Part shown: positions 16,730 through 25,343 of the stretch, one piece after another
How the letters are laid out: each line of letters opens with the position of its first letter
Numbering within the stretch: position 1 is the stretch's first letter
DNA from: JAXMHQ01 sp046346665
GTDB lineage: Bacteria > Verrucomicrobiota > Verrucomicrobiia > Limisphaerales > JAXMHQ01
Assembly: GCA_046346665.1 (NCBI GenBank)
Contig: JAXMHQ010000017.1
Coordinates: forward strand, 41,741 to 105,740
Reading direction: 5' to 3'
DNA length: 64,000 nt
The notes under the pieces: generated by a model
The model's input: the letters and a program-made list of their open reading frames with translations, nothing else
Databases searched by the model: none
What the model was told of the DNA's origin: nothing
Translations under genes and position numbers: made by a program

Positions 16730-19700
16730 ATGAAGTTCATCCCCACCGTTGCGGCGGCGTTGCTGGCGCCCTGTTATCTTGTTTCCACCGGTTTTTCCGC
16801 CGTGCTTTTGGACGACACCTGGGCGGACGGGACGCGGTCGAACCAGTCGTTGCCGGGGGAATCGGCTTGGTTTTCGTCGACGGGCTCGGCGCTGACGGCG
16901 GCGCCGGGGGCGATGACGCTGTCGATCGGGAGCGGGGCGGTTCTGGCGCTGACGTATTTCACGACGAACGACACGAGCCCGGCGTCGCTGGCGGTGGGGG
17001 ACACGCTGGTGGCGACGATTCAATTCACGTTCAACGGGGTGCCGGCGCAGAATACGTCGCAGGGATTCCGGATTGCGATTTGTGATTTTGCGGATTCGAC
17101 GTTGTCGCCGAAGCGGGCGGCGGCGGACGGGTTCAGCAACAGTTCGCAGGGGGCGGGGGTGCAGGGGTATGCGTTGTTTCAGAATTGCGGGGCGACGTTC
17201 AGCGGAAGTTCCCCGATGGATTTGCGGAAGCGGACGGGGCTGACGACGGCCTCGCTCCTGGGGAGCAGCACCGCCTGGACCTCGATGGGGACGGGTCCGG
17301 GATCGCTCGGTTCGTTTTCGGGATTTGCGAGCGGGTCGGATTACACGCTGCAACTGTCGCTGCAGCGGTCGGCGTCGAACACGCTGGTGTTCATGGCGAC
17401 GTGGCGGAGTTCGTCGAGCGGGGCGACGCTGACGTCGACCTTCACGGACACGGCGGCGACGAATTTCAATTTTGACGGGATTGCGTTGCGGCCGCAGGAC
17501 AACGCCTCGGCGCCGTCGGGCATTGTGTTCCGGGAAGTGACGGTGGAATGGATTCCGGGATCGACGCCGCCGTCGATCACGTCGCAGCCGCAGGACGTGG
17601 CGGTCTACACGGGGCAGCCGGCCGCGTTCAGCGTGCTGGCGGGTGGGACGCCGCCGCTGACCTACCAATGGTATTTCAACACCAACACTCCGCTGGAGGG
17701 CGAGACCAACGCGAGCCTGACCCTCTCGAGTGCCCAGCTCACCAATGCGGGGAGCTACTCGGTGTCGATCACGAACGGGTCGGGTTCGGCGGCGAGCGAT
17801 TTCGCGGTGCTGACGGTGACCGACCCGGTGGCGCCGAGCGTGCTGGCGCAGCCGCAGGATTTGTATTTGCCGCCGGGCAGTGCGGCGACGTTCACGGTGG
17901 TGGCGGGCGGCTCGGAGCCGCTGGCGTATCAATGGTATTTCAACGAGACCAATTCGCTGGCCGGCGCGACGGGCGCGACGCTGGTGCGGACCAACATCCA
18001 GGCCGGCGACGCCGGGAGCTATTCCGTCGTGATCAACAACCTGGCGGGAACGATCACCAGTTCCAACGCGGTGCTGGCGCTGAACACGAACCCGGTGGCG
18101 CCGCAATTCGTGACGCAGCCCGCGTCGCAGGTGGTGCTGGCGGGAACGGCGGTGTCATTCGCGGCCACGGCTTCCGGGACGGCGCCGATCGCGTATCAAT
18201 GGCTGCTGAACGGGGCGCCGCTGGCGGGGGCGACGAACGCCACGCTGTCGCTGTCGAACGTGCAGACTTCGGATTCCGGCAGCTATTCGCTGAGCGCGTC
18301 CAACAGCGTCGGCGGCGACGTGAGCCAGCCCGCGCAGCTCACCGTCACGCCGGTTGTGCCTATCGTGAATTCAGCCTATGATATCACCGGCTTCGGCGTG
18401 GCGACGACGGGCGGCGGGGTGCTGCCGGACACCGATCCGAACTACGCCAAGGTTTACACCGCGACCGACCTGGCGAACGCGCTCAGCAGCAAGACGGTGA
18501 AGATCATCGAGATCATGAACGATCTGAACCTGGGCTACAACGAGATCGAAGCGTCGGCGAAGGTGAACAGCGAGCCGTTCCGGGCGCACACCACGCCGCT
18601 GCTGCACCCGGTCCTGCTCCAGACCGGCGTCAGCCTCATCGATATCCAGAAAAAGAACGGCCTGACGATCTTCTCCGCCAACGGCGCGACGATCCGGCAC
18701 GCGACGTTCAACGTGAAAGGATCGGGCAACGTGATCATTCGCAACCTGAAGTTCGACCAGATGTGGGAGTGGGACGAGTCGTCCAAGGGCAATTACGATC
18801 GGAACGACTGGGATTTTGTCGACCTGGGCAATTCCGGCACGGTGAGCAACATTTGGGTGGACCATTGCACGTTCACGAAGGCTTATGACGGGATTTCGGA
18901 CATCAAGGGCGGGAGTTACAACATCACGTTTTCGTGGTGCAAGTACACGGGCGACGACGGCATGACGAACTCGAACAGCTGGGTGCGCCAGCAGATCAGC
19001 GCGCTCGAATCGAACCGGACGTCGTACGCGATGTATAATTTTCTCCGGAACAACGGATTCAGCGTGGAGGACATCGTGACCATCTGCCAGGGGCACGACA
19101 AGACGCACCTGATCGGGGCGAACTCGCTGACGTCGGAGAACGCGGCGTTCAAGGTGACGTTCCACCACGACTGGTTCATCAACCCTTGGGATCGCCTGCC
19201 GCGGTTGCGGGCGGGGAACGTTCACAACTACAACATCTACGTGGACGACACGCTCGGGATCGCGGCCAAGCGCCTGCGCGACGCGCGCGCGGCGGCCATG
19301 TCGACCCAGAATCGCAGCACGCTGAACAACACCTACAGTTTCAATCCGTTCCTGAACGGCAGCATCTCGACCGAGGGCGGCGCCGTGCTGGTGGAGAAGT
19401 CGGTCTACATCGACTGCCTCACGCCGTTGCGGAACAACCAGACCGACCCGTCGAATCCGACCTACACGGGGAAGATCCTGGCGTTGGACACGATTTACCA
19501 GATGGATTCGACGGTGGTGCGGGGGAACAGCACGGATCCGGGCAATCCGCTGGGGCCGTTCCAGGCGCCGATCATTCCGTTCTCGTGGAATCTCCCGGGC
19601 AATCAACTGCCCTATAGCTACACGATGGATGATCCGAGCCAATTGGCGTCCATCGTGACGAGCCCGACGGGCGGGGCGGGGGCGGGGGTGTTGACCTGGG

Positions 19701-20389
19701 CGAAGACGAACTGGCTGATCACGCATTACGCGAAGACGGCGCCGGTGATTGTGGCCGACCCGGTGTCGCGGTCGGTGAACCCGGGCGATTCGGCGGTGTT
19801 TGTGGTGGTGTCGGGCGGCAGCGCGCCGTTGAGTTACCAGTGGTATTTCAACACCAACACGCCGGTGAGCGGCGCGACGAACGCCACGTTGAGCCTGTCG
19901 AACATTCAATCGACCAACGCGGGTGTCTACACGGTCCTCGTGAGCAACGCCGCGGGAAGCGCTCCGAGCGGGCCGGCCGTGCTGACGGTGAGCGGCGGGC
20001 TGACGGGTTTTGGCGCGTGGCAGGCGTCCCAGTTCAACGCCGCGCAGCTTGCGGATCCGAACGTCAGCGGCCCCGACGCGACGCCGGCGGGGGATGGAGT
20101 GCAGAATTTTGTGAAATACGCGCTCGGCCTGACGGCCCTGTCTCCGGCGGTCCAGCCGCTGGCGGGGTATCGGGTCGACGGCGGCGACCTGGTGTTGAGT
20201 TACAATCGCCCGGCGAGCGCGCCGGACGTGACCTATGTCGTAGAGGTTTCTACGGACAACGTGCAGTGGTCGACGAACGGTGTAACGTTGCAGCAGGCCG
20301 GAATGAATGGCGCGTTGCAGGTCTGGGAAGGCCGTTATCCCGGCTGGTCCAGCCCCAGCCGCAGTCTGCGGCTCCGGTTGCTGCGCTGA
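16730..20389 (+). CDS. Secreted pectate lyase (PL1-like) with Ig-like modules
   Basis: 1219 residues. A signal peptide (FIPTVAAALLAPCYLVSTGFSA) is followed by a LamG-like N-terminal domain (about 25-275) resembling the PEP-CTERM protein encoded next. Three Ig-like repeats follow, each with the YQWYFN or YQWLLN Trp core and a GSYSV/GSYSL strand. The PL1 beta-helix comes next, with NVIIRNLKFD, the NIWVDHCTF block near 709 and DRLPRLRAG near 821 carrying catalytic Arg and binding Arg residues. A fourth Ig-like unit and a C-terminal module (GFGAWQASQFNAAQLADPNV) end it. It cleaves polygalacturonate by beta-elimination outside the cell. ATG 16730 is preferred over the TTG at 16718. Confidence 0.92.
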   Translation: MKFIPTVAAALLAPCYLVSTGFSAVLLDDTWADGTRSNQSLPGESAWFSSTGSALTAAPGAMTLSIGSGAVLALTYFTTNDTSPASLAVGDTLVATIQFTFNGVPAQNTSQGFRIAICDFADSTLSPKRAAADGFSNSSQGAGVQGYALFQNCGATFSGSSPMDLRKRTGLTTASLLGSSTAWTSMGTGPGSLGSFSGFASGSDYTLQLSLQRSASNTLVFMATWRSSSSGATLTSTFTDTAATNFNFDGIALRPQDNASAPSGIVFREVTVEWIPGSTPPSITSQPQDVAVYTGQPAAFSVLAGGTPPLTYQWYFNTNTPLEGETNASLTLSSAQLTNAGSYSVSITNGSGSAASDFAVLTVTDPVAPSVLAQPQDLYLPPGSAATFTVVAGGSEPLAYQWYFNETNSLAGATGATLVRTNIQAGDAGSYSVVINNLAGTITSSNAVLALNTNPVAPQFVTQPASQVVLAGTAVSFAATASGTAPIAYQWLLNGAPLAGATNATLSLSNVQTSDSGSYSLSASNSVGGDVSQPAQLTVTPVVPIVNSAYDITGFGVATTGGGVLPDTDPNYAKVYTATDLANALSSKTVKIIEIMNDLNLGYNEIEASAKVNSEPFRAHTTPLLHPVLLQTGVSLIDIQKKNGLTIFSANGATIRHATFNVKGSGNVIIRNLKFDQMWEWDESSKGNYDRNDWDFVDLGNSGTVSNIWVDHCTFTKAYDGISDIKGGSYNITFSWCKYTGDDGMTNSNSWVRQQISALESNRTSYAMYNFLRNNGFSVEDIVTICQGHDKTHLIGANSLTSENAAFKVTFHHDWFINPWDRLPRLRAGNVHNYNIYVDDTLGIAAKRLRDARAAAMSTQNRSTLNNTYSFNPFLNGSISTEGGAVLVEKSVYIDCLTPLRNNQTDPSNPTYTGKILALDTIYQMDSTVVRGNSTDPGNPLGPFQAPIIPFSWNLPGNQLPYSYTMDDPSQLASIVTSPTGGAGAGVLTWAKTNWLITHYAKTAPVIVADPVSRSVNPGDSAVFVVVSGGSAPLSYQWYFNTNTPVSGATNATLSLSNIQSTNAGVYTVLVSNAAGSAPSGPAVLTVSGGLTGFGAWQASQFNAAQLADPNVSGPDATPAGDGVQNFVKYALGLTALSPAVQPLAGYRVDGGDLVLSYNRPASAPDVTYVVEVSTDNVQWSTNGVTLQQAGMNGALQVWEGRYPGWSSPSRSLRLRLLR

Positions 20390-20521
20390 GCCGGTTCACT
20401 TTATTCAAACCGCCGTGCACGAATTCACCGGTGACAACCGGTCAACTGCGGCTAAAGTGTTATCGAACCAGACAGGAACCGGTGTTGTAAACCTGCGTAA
20501 ACCCTAAAAGTAGTCCCTCCC

Positions 20522-21445
20522 ATGAAGTCTAAATCCCTAACAGCTCTCGCGCTCTCCGCGCTGTGCGGCTTTACGGTCTCGAGCCGCGCCGCGGATATCG
20601 TCAACGACACTTTCAGCGACGGCACCCGGACGGATCCGGCGGCCCCAACCTATTCCGAGAACGGTTTCGATGCGGATGCCGACGGCAGCATTGAATCGGC
20701 CTGGTTCACCTCAGGGACGGGTGCCACGATTCCGACGACGCCGGGTCATGCGGTGTTCACGATGGGGACGAGTTCGGCTTCCTGGACGTCGTACATCACT
20801 CCAACCGGCAGCCCGGTGAGCCTGGTGAACGCGGGTGACCAGGTGAAGTTGACCTGGCAGTTCACGCCGGCGGGCGTGGGCGCGGGCAACACCAGCCAGA
20901 ACCTGCGCGTCGCGTTCGTGAACAGCCCGACGGCGAGCCGGGTTTCGGCCGACGGCACCACGCCGCCCAGCGCCGCGTATACTGGTTACTCGCTGTTCAT
21001 GAACATGGGCAACACGCTCGGCAACGCGAATCCGTTCCAGCTCCGCGAGCGCGACGGCACGAGCTCGGCGCTGCTCAGCTCCTCGACGCCCTGGCTCGCG
21101 CTGGCGGGCACCGGCACTTCCGGCAATCACGGTTTCGACAGCGGCATGCTCTACACCTTCGTGCTCTCCCTCACGCGCAACGGCGCGGGCGGGATCGACA
21201 TCGATGCGAGCATGAGCGGTGGCACGCTGAACGGCACCGGGCTGGAACAGCTGACCTACACCGACGCGAACGGAAACGGGTTCGCGTTCGACACGATTGA
21301 AATCCGCCCGAGCGATGCGGCATCGACGGCGTCGTCGTTCGACACCTCGCTGGTGCGGGTGGAATACATTGTTCCGGAGCCTTCCAGCCTCGCGCTGCTC
21401 GGGCTCGGCGCCCTGTGCGTCCTGCGCCGCTCGCGCAAGAGCTGA
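20522..21445 (+). CDS. PEP-CTERM sorted protein with LamG-like fold
   Basis: 307 residues. The signal peptide is LTALALSALCGFTVSSRAAD. The body opens with VNDTFSDGTRTDPAAPTY and continues with ESAWFTSGTGATIPTTPG, closely resembling the N-terminal domain of the pectate lyase just upstream (DDTWADGTRSNQS, ESAWFSSTGSALTAAPG). It ends with a classic PEP-CTERM signal: VPEPSSLALLGLGALCVLR plus RSRKS, that is VPEP, a hydrophobic helix and basic residues. PEP-CTERM proteins are processed by exosortase and exported to the envelope or matrix. The likely role is surface carbohydrate binding near the pectin enzymes (inference). A strong terminator follows. Confidence 0.9.
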   Translation: MKSKSLTALALSALCGFTVSSRAADIVNDTFSDGTRTDPAAPTYSENGFDADADGSIESAWFTSGTGATIPTTPGHAVFTMGTSSASWTSYITPTGSPVSLVNAGDQVKLTWQFTPAGVGAGNTSQNLRVAFVNSPTASRVSADGTTPPSAAYTGYSLFMNMGNTLGNANPFQLRERDGTSSALLSSSTPWLALAGTGTSGNHGFDSGMLYTFVLSLTRNGAGGIDIDASMSGGTLNGTGLEQLTYTDANGNGFAFDTIEIRPSDAASTASSFDTSLVRVEYIVPEPSSLALLGLGALCVLRRSRKS

Positions 21446-21467
21446 CCGGCATTGCTTCCTGAATTCC

Positions 21468-21497
21468 AGGCGCGGAAGTTTCTTCCGCGCCTGTTTT
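21468..21497 (+). terminator. Intrinsic terminator after the PEP-CTERM gene
   Basis: A perfect 11-bp stem (AGGCGCGGAAG / CTTCCGCGCCT) with a TTT loop is followed by GTTTTGT, 23 bases after the stop codon. Confidence 0.85.
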
Positions 21498-21518
21498 GTG
21501 TACGGGGAACGGGGTGGC

Positions 21519-21599
21519 GGAGTGCTGGAGTTTTGGAGTGTTGCTGGCAGCCCGCGGCCGCGAATCCATTACTCCAATACTCCATCACTCCAATGCTCC
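21519..21599. repeat. GGAGT-word inverted repeat
   Basis: The left arm reads GGAGTGCTGGAGTTTTGGAG, and the right arm carries ACTCCAATACTCCATCACTC. Three to four GGAGT words face ACTCC words across a GC-rich loop. A related element is nested at 61551-61645. Confidence 0.75.
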
Positions 21600-21748
21600 G
21601 GTCCCCCCTCCACCTGTGAACCGGGAACTGATTGAGTGCATAATTTTCAATTGAAAGTGCAGATTCTGCCCGTTGCGGGCAGGGGTGAAAAAGGCTAGTT
21701 TTTACGCAGCGAATACAACACAACCATCGGACAACCCGAGATCAGTTT

Positions 21749-22603
21749 ATGGATTCGACACTTCTCTCTCTGCGGCGTTCCGCGGGCGGCACCCGGCAGA
21801 TCCCCTCCGGCAAGTCCGCCACCTCGCGCCAGGCGTTCACGCTGATTGAACTCCTGGTCGTCATCGCCATCATCGCCATCCTCGCGTCGCTGCTGCTGCC
21901 CGCCCTGGCCAGCGCCAAGCGCCGCGCCGACACCATCAATTGCATTTCCAACATGAAACAGATGGGGCTCGGCCTGCGGATGTATATCGACGACAACAAC
22001 GACTGGCTCCCGCCGGGGCCGGTTGCCCTGGGCAGCTCCAATCCCAGCGGCCTGGACCAGACCCAGGCGCCGTGCTATTGGAACACGGACAAGAACAGCT
22101 CGAAGAACTGCATGAAGTGGCTGCCCTATTACATTGCGGTTTACATGAGCTTGCCCGCGCCGAAGGAAATTCCGGATGCCGACGCGCGTGTTGTGAAGGC
22201 GTTCGTTTGTCCGGGATACGTTAAAGGTGTTATGCAAACCCCGCCGATTCCGGGCATGGCCAAGATCAATCCGGGACAGAACAACACCAACTGGCAATTC
22301 GCCTTCAGCTACTCCGTGACCCGCGTGGACAACCCGCCCCAGGAATCCCTGATGTCGGAGCCTTTCGGCAAATCCGGCGTCACGAACGCGTTCAAGTACG
22401 GCATGATTCAGAGCCGCGCGTCGGCCGCCGAAGTGTGGGCCGTGGCGGATGTCGACTGGCAGTGCTTCCAAAACTACACGGCGGCTGGTTCCACAAAATA
22501 TCCCTACATGTGCTCGAAGCCGGCGCATGGCGGTGTGCGGAATTATCTCTTCTTCGATTTCCATGCGGGTTCGAAGAAGGTGACGAACTACAAGGATTAT
22601 TGA
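21749..22603 (+). CDS. Type II secretion-like pseudopilin, H-X9-DG family
   Basis: 284 residues. An N-terminal leader ends in the prepilin peptidase site and methylation motif AFTLIELLVVIAIIAILASL (from about residue 30), followed by LLPALASAKRRADTINC. The C-terminal domain ends HGGVRNYLFFDFHAGSKKV, a variant of the H-X9-DG region typical of the many verrucomicrobial/planctomycete pseudopilin-like proteins. It should sit in the inner membrane with its globular part outside. Such proteins occur in dozens of copies per genome, and their role (secretion pseudopili or surface proteins) is unsettled. Here the usual Asp-Gly is Phe-His. A terminator follows. Confidence 0.9.
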   Translation: MDSTLLSLRRSAGGTRQIPSGKSATSRQAFTLIELLVVIAIIAILASLLLPALASAKRRADTINCISNMKQMGLGLRMYIDDNNDWLPPGPVALGSSNPSGLDQTQAPCYWNTDKNSSKNCMKWLPYYIAVYMSLPAPKEIPDADARVVKAFVCPGYVKGVMQTPPIPGMAKINPGQNNTNWQFAFSYSVTRVDNPPQESLMSEPFGKSGVTNAFKYGMIQSRASAAEVWAVADVDWQCFQNYTAAGSTKYPYMCSKPAHGGVRNYLFFDFHAGSKKVTNYKDY

Positions 22604-22650
22604 TTTGAGTGGTGGCGCCCCCGCTGATCCCCGGGGCGCCAGTCGGATCT

Positions 22651-22690
22651 CAGCCGGTGGAGACTGTTCTCCCACCGGCTGATTTTTTTT
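22651..22690 (+). terminator. Intrinsic terminator of the pseudopilin gene
   Basis: A perfect 10-bp stem CAGCCGGTGG / CCACCGGCTG with an 11-base loop, then A and eight T residues. Confidence 0.92.
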
Positions 22691-22723
22691 GCGTAGAGGA
22701 GTTTTGGATCCTTTTAGGCGGCC

Positions 22724-22772
22724 GGTAGCGCCGCGCTCCGCGCGGCCCGGCGCCACGGAGTGGCGCCCTACC
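22724..22772. repeat. REP unit upstream of the RAYT gene
   Basis: A 49-bp GC-rich double palindrome starting GGTAGCGCCGCGCTCCGCGC and ending GAGTGGCGCCCTACC. It is the same unit as in the downstream array and is 16 bases before the RAYT start. Confidence 0.9.
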
Positions 22773-22788
22773 GGATTGGACTTGATTC

Positions 22789-23283
22789 ATGGGTGGTAGG
22801 GGTATATTCGGGTCGGTGGGTATGTCGTTTCGAGGGCCTGAACGACGCACGCCTGCCAAGGGTGTGCATTTATTTCTTGGGCAGCCCAATTGGGTGTTTC
22901 TGACCGTCTGCACGGAAGGTCGAACCCCATGGCTGGCGGATGTGAGCACACAACGCAGCCTGGAGGATCTTTGGCGTCACGTTGCCACGAGCTGGCTTGT
23001 AAGTGATTATCTTTTGATGCCGGATCATCTTCATCTTTTTTGCGCTCCGATGGACTTAAGGTTCAGCATTGAAGCCTGGATGAAGTTCTGGAAGCACCAG
23101 TTTGGTCGGAAGCACCCGGGTTGGGGAAAGTTTCAACGGGGTGGTTGGCATCACCGATTGCGGAGCGGCGAGAGTTACGCACAGAAATGGCAATACGTAC
23201 AGGAGAACCCAGTCAGGGCGGGATTGGTAAAGGCAGTGGAGGAGTGGCCTTACAAAGGGAGGATTCATGAGATCCGATGGTAA
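22789..23283 (+). CDS. REP-associated tyrosine transposase (RAYT, Y1_Tnp/IS200-like)
   Basis: 164 residues. It carries the HUH motif in LLMPDHLHLFCAP (His80 and His82) and the RAYT C-terminal signature around SGESYAQKWQYVQENPVRAG with the candidate catalytic Tyr130 and the invariant NPVRAGLV. These single-strand DNA nucleases recognise and cleave REP hairpins. Here the match to context is direct: one REP lies 16 bases before the start and a run of seven begins at the stop. The stop codon TAA itself lies inside the first bases of the downstream REP. An ATG at 22822 is an alternative start. No residue loss is obvious, so the enzyme may be active. Confidence 0.93.
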   Translation: MGGRGIFGSVGMSFRGPERRTPAKGVHLFLGQPNWVFLTVCTEGRTPWLADVSTQRSLEDLWRHVATSWLVSDYLLMPDHLHLFCAPMDLRFSIEAWMKFWKHQFGRKHPGWGKFQRGGWHHRLRSGESYAQKWQYVQENPVRAGLVKAVEEWPYKGRIHEIRW

Positions 23284-23874
23284 CGCAGCGCCGCGCTCCG
23301 CGCGGCCTGGCGCCACGGAGTGGCGCCCTACCGAGGGGGATCGCGAAAGGGTAAGGTGAGGTGAACCTTGCGCCGGTAGCGCCGCGCTCCGCGCGGCTTG
23401 GCGCCACGGAGTGGCGCCCTACCGAGGGGATCGCAAAAGGGTGAGGTTGGGTGAACCTTGCGCTGGTAGCGCCGCGCTCCGCGCGGCTTGGCGCCACGGA
23501 GTGGCGCCCTACCGAGGGGGTCGTAAAAGGGTGAGGTTGGGTGAACCATGCGCTGGTAGCGCCGCGCTCCGCGCGGCCCGGCGCCACGGAGTGGCGCCCT
23601 ACCGAGGGGATCGCAAAAGGGTGAGGTTGGGTGAAACGTGCGCTGGTAGCGCCGCGCTCTGCGCGGCCCGGCGCCACGGAGTGGCGCCCTACCGAGGGGG
23701 ATCGCAAAAGGGTGAGGTGGGGTGGACTTTGCGCTGGTAGCGCCGCGCTCCGCGCGGCCCGGCGCCACGGAGTGGCGCCCTACCAGGGGGATCGCAAAAG
23801 GGTGAGGTGGGGTGAATCGTGCGCTGGTAGCGCCGCGCTCCGCGCGGCTTGGCGCCACGGAGTGGCGCCCTACC
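23279..23874. repeat. Tandem array of seven REP units, period 90 bp
   Basis: Copies start at 23279 (diverged first bases), 23375, 23465, 23555, 23645, 23736 and 23826. Each has a 49-bp REP (GGTAGCGCCGCGC ... GGCGCCCTACC) with two palindromes: GCGCCGCGC/GCGCGGC and GGCGCCACGGAGTGGCGCC. Each is followed by a conserved 41-bp linker like GAGGGGATCGCAAAAGGGTG. The units differ by scattered substitutions. The array ends 48 bases before mpl and fills the whole RAYT-mpl gap. Confidence 0.95.
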
Positions 23875-23921
23875 AGTTGCGGCTGGGCGCATTTTGATTT
23901 CGCTCGGGCGTTTGATTTTCT

Positions 23922-25334
23922 ATGTTGCGCCTGCTTATGTTTGAGAACGTTCGATCGGTTCATTTTGTGGGCATTTGCGGGACGGCTATGGCCTCCGCGG
24001 CGGCGGCGATGAAGGACAAGGGCTACGCCGTGACGGGATCGGATCAAAACGTGTATCCGCCGATGTCCACGTTCCTGGCGGGGCGGGGGATCGAGGTGAT
24101 TTCCGGCTATGCGGAGCGGAACCTCGGGCACAAGCCGGACCTGGTGGTGATCGGGAACGCGATTTCGCGCGGCAACCCTGAGGCCGAGTTCGTGCTGGAT
24201 CACAAGCTGCGGTACTGTTCGCTCCCGGAGTTGTTAAAGGAATTTTTCATCCGTGGGCGGCGCTCGATCGTGGTGTCGGGGACGCATGGGAAAACGACGA
24301 CGACGTCGCTGCTGACGTGGGTGTTCGAGCACAGCGGGTTGAATCCGAGCTACCTGATCGGGGGGATTCCGAACAACCTGAGCCAGGGGGCGCGGTTCAC
24401 GGACAGTCCGTGGTTTATCATCGAGGGCGACGAATACGACACGGCGTTTTTCGACAAGCGGAGCAAGTTCATTCATTACCTGCCCGAGGTGGGGATCATC
24501 AACAACCTGGAGTTCGATCACGCGGACATTTTTGAGAACCTGGAGGCGGTGCGGAAGACGTTCGGGCATTTCATTCGGCTGATACCGCGCAACGGCCTGT
24601 TGCTGGCGAACGGCGACGATGCGAACCTGGCGGGGTTGCTGGACGCGGCGCCGTGCCCGGTGAAGCGGTTCGGCCTGGGCGAAGCCAATGCGCTGCGGGC
24701 GCTCAATCCCCGGCTCGGCCCGACGGCCAGCGAATTCGAAATCCCAAGCTTCAAGTTCCACCTGAACCTGGTGGGCGAATTGAATGTTCGCAACGCCCTC
24801 GCCGTGGTCGCCTGCGCGAAACATTGCGGTCTGACGAATCACCAGATCCAGGCCGCATTCGACACCTTCCAGGGAATCAAGCGACGGATGGAAGTGCGCG
24901 GCATTGCGGGCGGGGTGACGGTGCTGGACGATTTCGGGCATCATCCGACGGCGATTCGGGAGACCTTGAAGGCGCTGCGGCTGAAGTTTCCGCGGGAAAA
25001 AATCTGGGCGGTCTTCGAGCCGCGGAGCAACACGACGCGGCGGAACGTGTTCCAGCACGAACTGGCGGGCGCTTTTACGGATGCGGACGCTGTAGTCGTC
25101 GCGGAGGTGGCGCGGCTGGATCAACTCCCGCCCGGGCAGCGGCTGAATCCGCAGCAACTGATGCAGGACATCCAGGCGGCGGGCAAGAGCGCGGTTTATC
25201 TGCCGGATGCGGACGTGATTGTCGCGCACCTGTCCGGCGCGGCGCAGGGGGGCGACGTGGTTTGCGTCTTCAGCAACGGCGGTTTTGGAGGCATTCACGC
25301 AAAACTGCTGGAGCAACTGGGTCGGCGCCGTTAA
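23922..25334 (+). CDS. mpl: UDP-N-acetylmuramate:L-Ala-gamma-D-Glu-meso-DAP ligase
   Basis: 470 residues of the Mur ligase family. It attaches the recycled tripeptide to UDP-MurNAc in peptidoglycan recycling; cytoplasmic and ATP-dependent. The N-terminal nucleotide-type fold starts VHFVGICGTAMASAAA, the ATP P-loop is VVSGTHGKTTTTSLL, and the Mpl hallmark EGDEYDTAFFDKRSKF distinguishes it from MurC. LDDFGHHPTAIRETLKAL and FEPRSNTTRRNVFQ are the C-terminal ligase blocks. Length matches the family. ATG 23940 (MFENVRSVHF) is an alternative start. The REP array occupies its upstream region, so its promoter must lie within or before the array. Confidence 0.95.
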   Translation: MLRLLMFENVRSVHFVGICGTAMASAAAAMKDKGYAVTGSDQNVYPPMSTFLAGRGIEVISGYAERNLGHKPDLVVIGNAISRGNPEAEFVLDHKLRYCSLPELLKEFFIRGRRSIVVSGTHGKTTTTSLLTWVFEHSGLNPSYLIGGIPNNLSQGARFTDSPWFIIEGDEYDTAFFDKRSKFIHYLPEVGIINNLEFDHADIFENLEAVRKTFGHFIRLIPRNGLLLANGDDANLAGLLDAAPCPVKRFGLGEANALRALNPRLGPTASEFEIPSFKFHLNLVGELNVRNALAVVACAKHCGLTNHQIQAAFDTFQGIKRRMEVRGIAGGVTVLDDFGHHPTAIRETLKALRLKFPREKIWAVFEPRSNTTRRNVFQHELAGAFTDADAVVVAEVARLDQLPPGQRLNPQQLMQDIQAAGKSAVYLPDADVIVAHLSGAAQGGDVVCVFSNGGFGGIHAKLLEQLGRRR

Positions 25335-25343
25335 GATTGTTTT

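Noticed and set aside
23279..23874. CRISPR array
   Set aside because: The 90-bp period repeat is palindromic throughout, the spacers are conserved linkers instead of unique sequences, and no cas gene is near. It is a REP array next to a RAYT.
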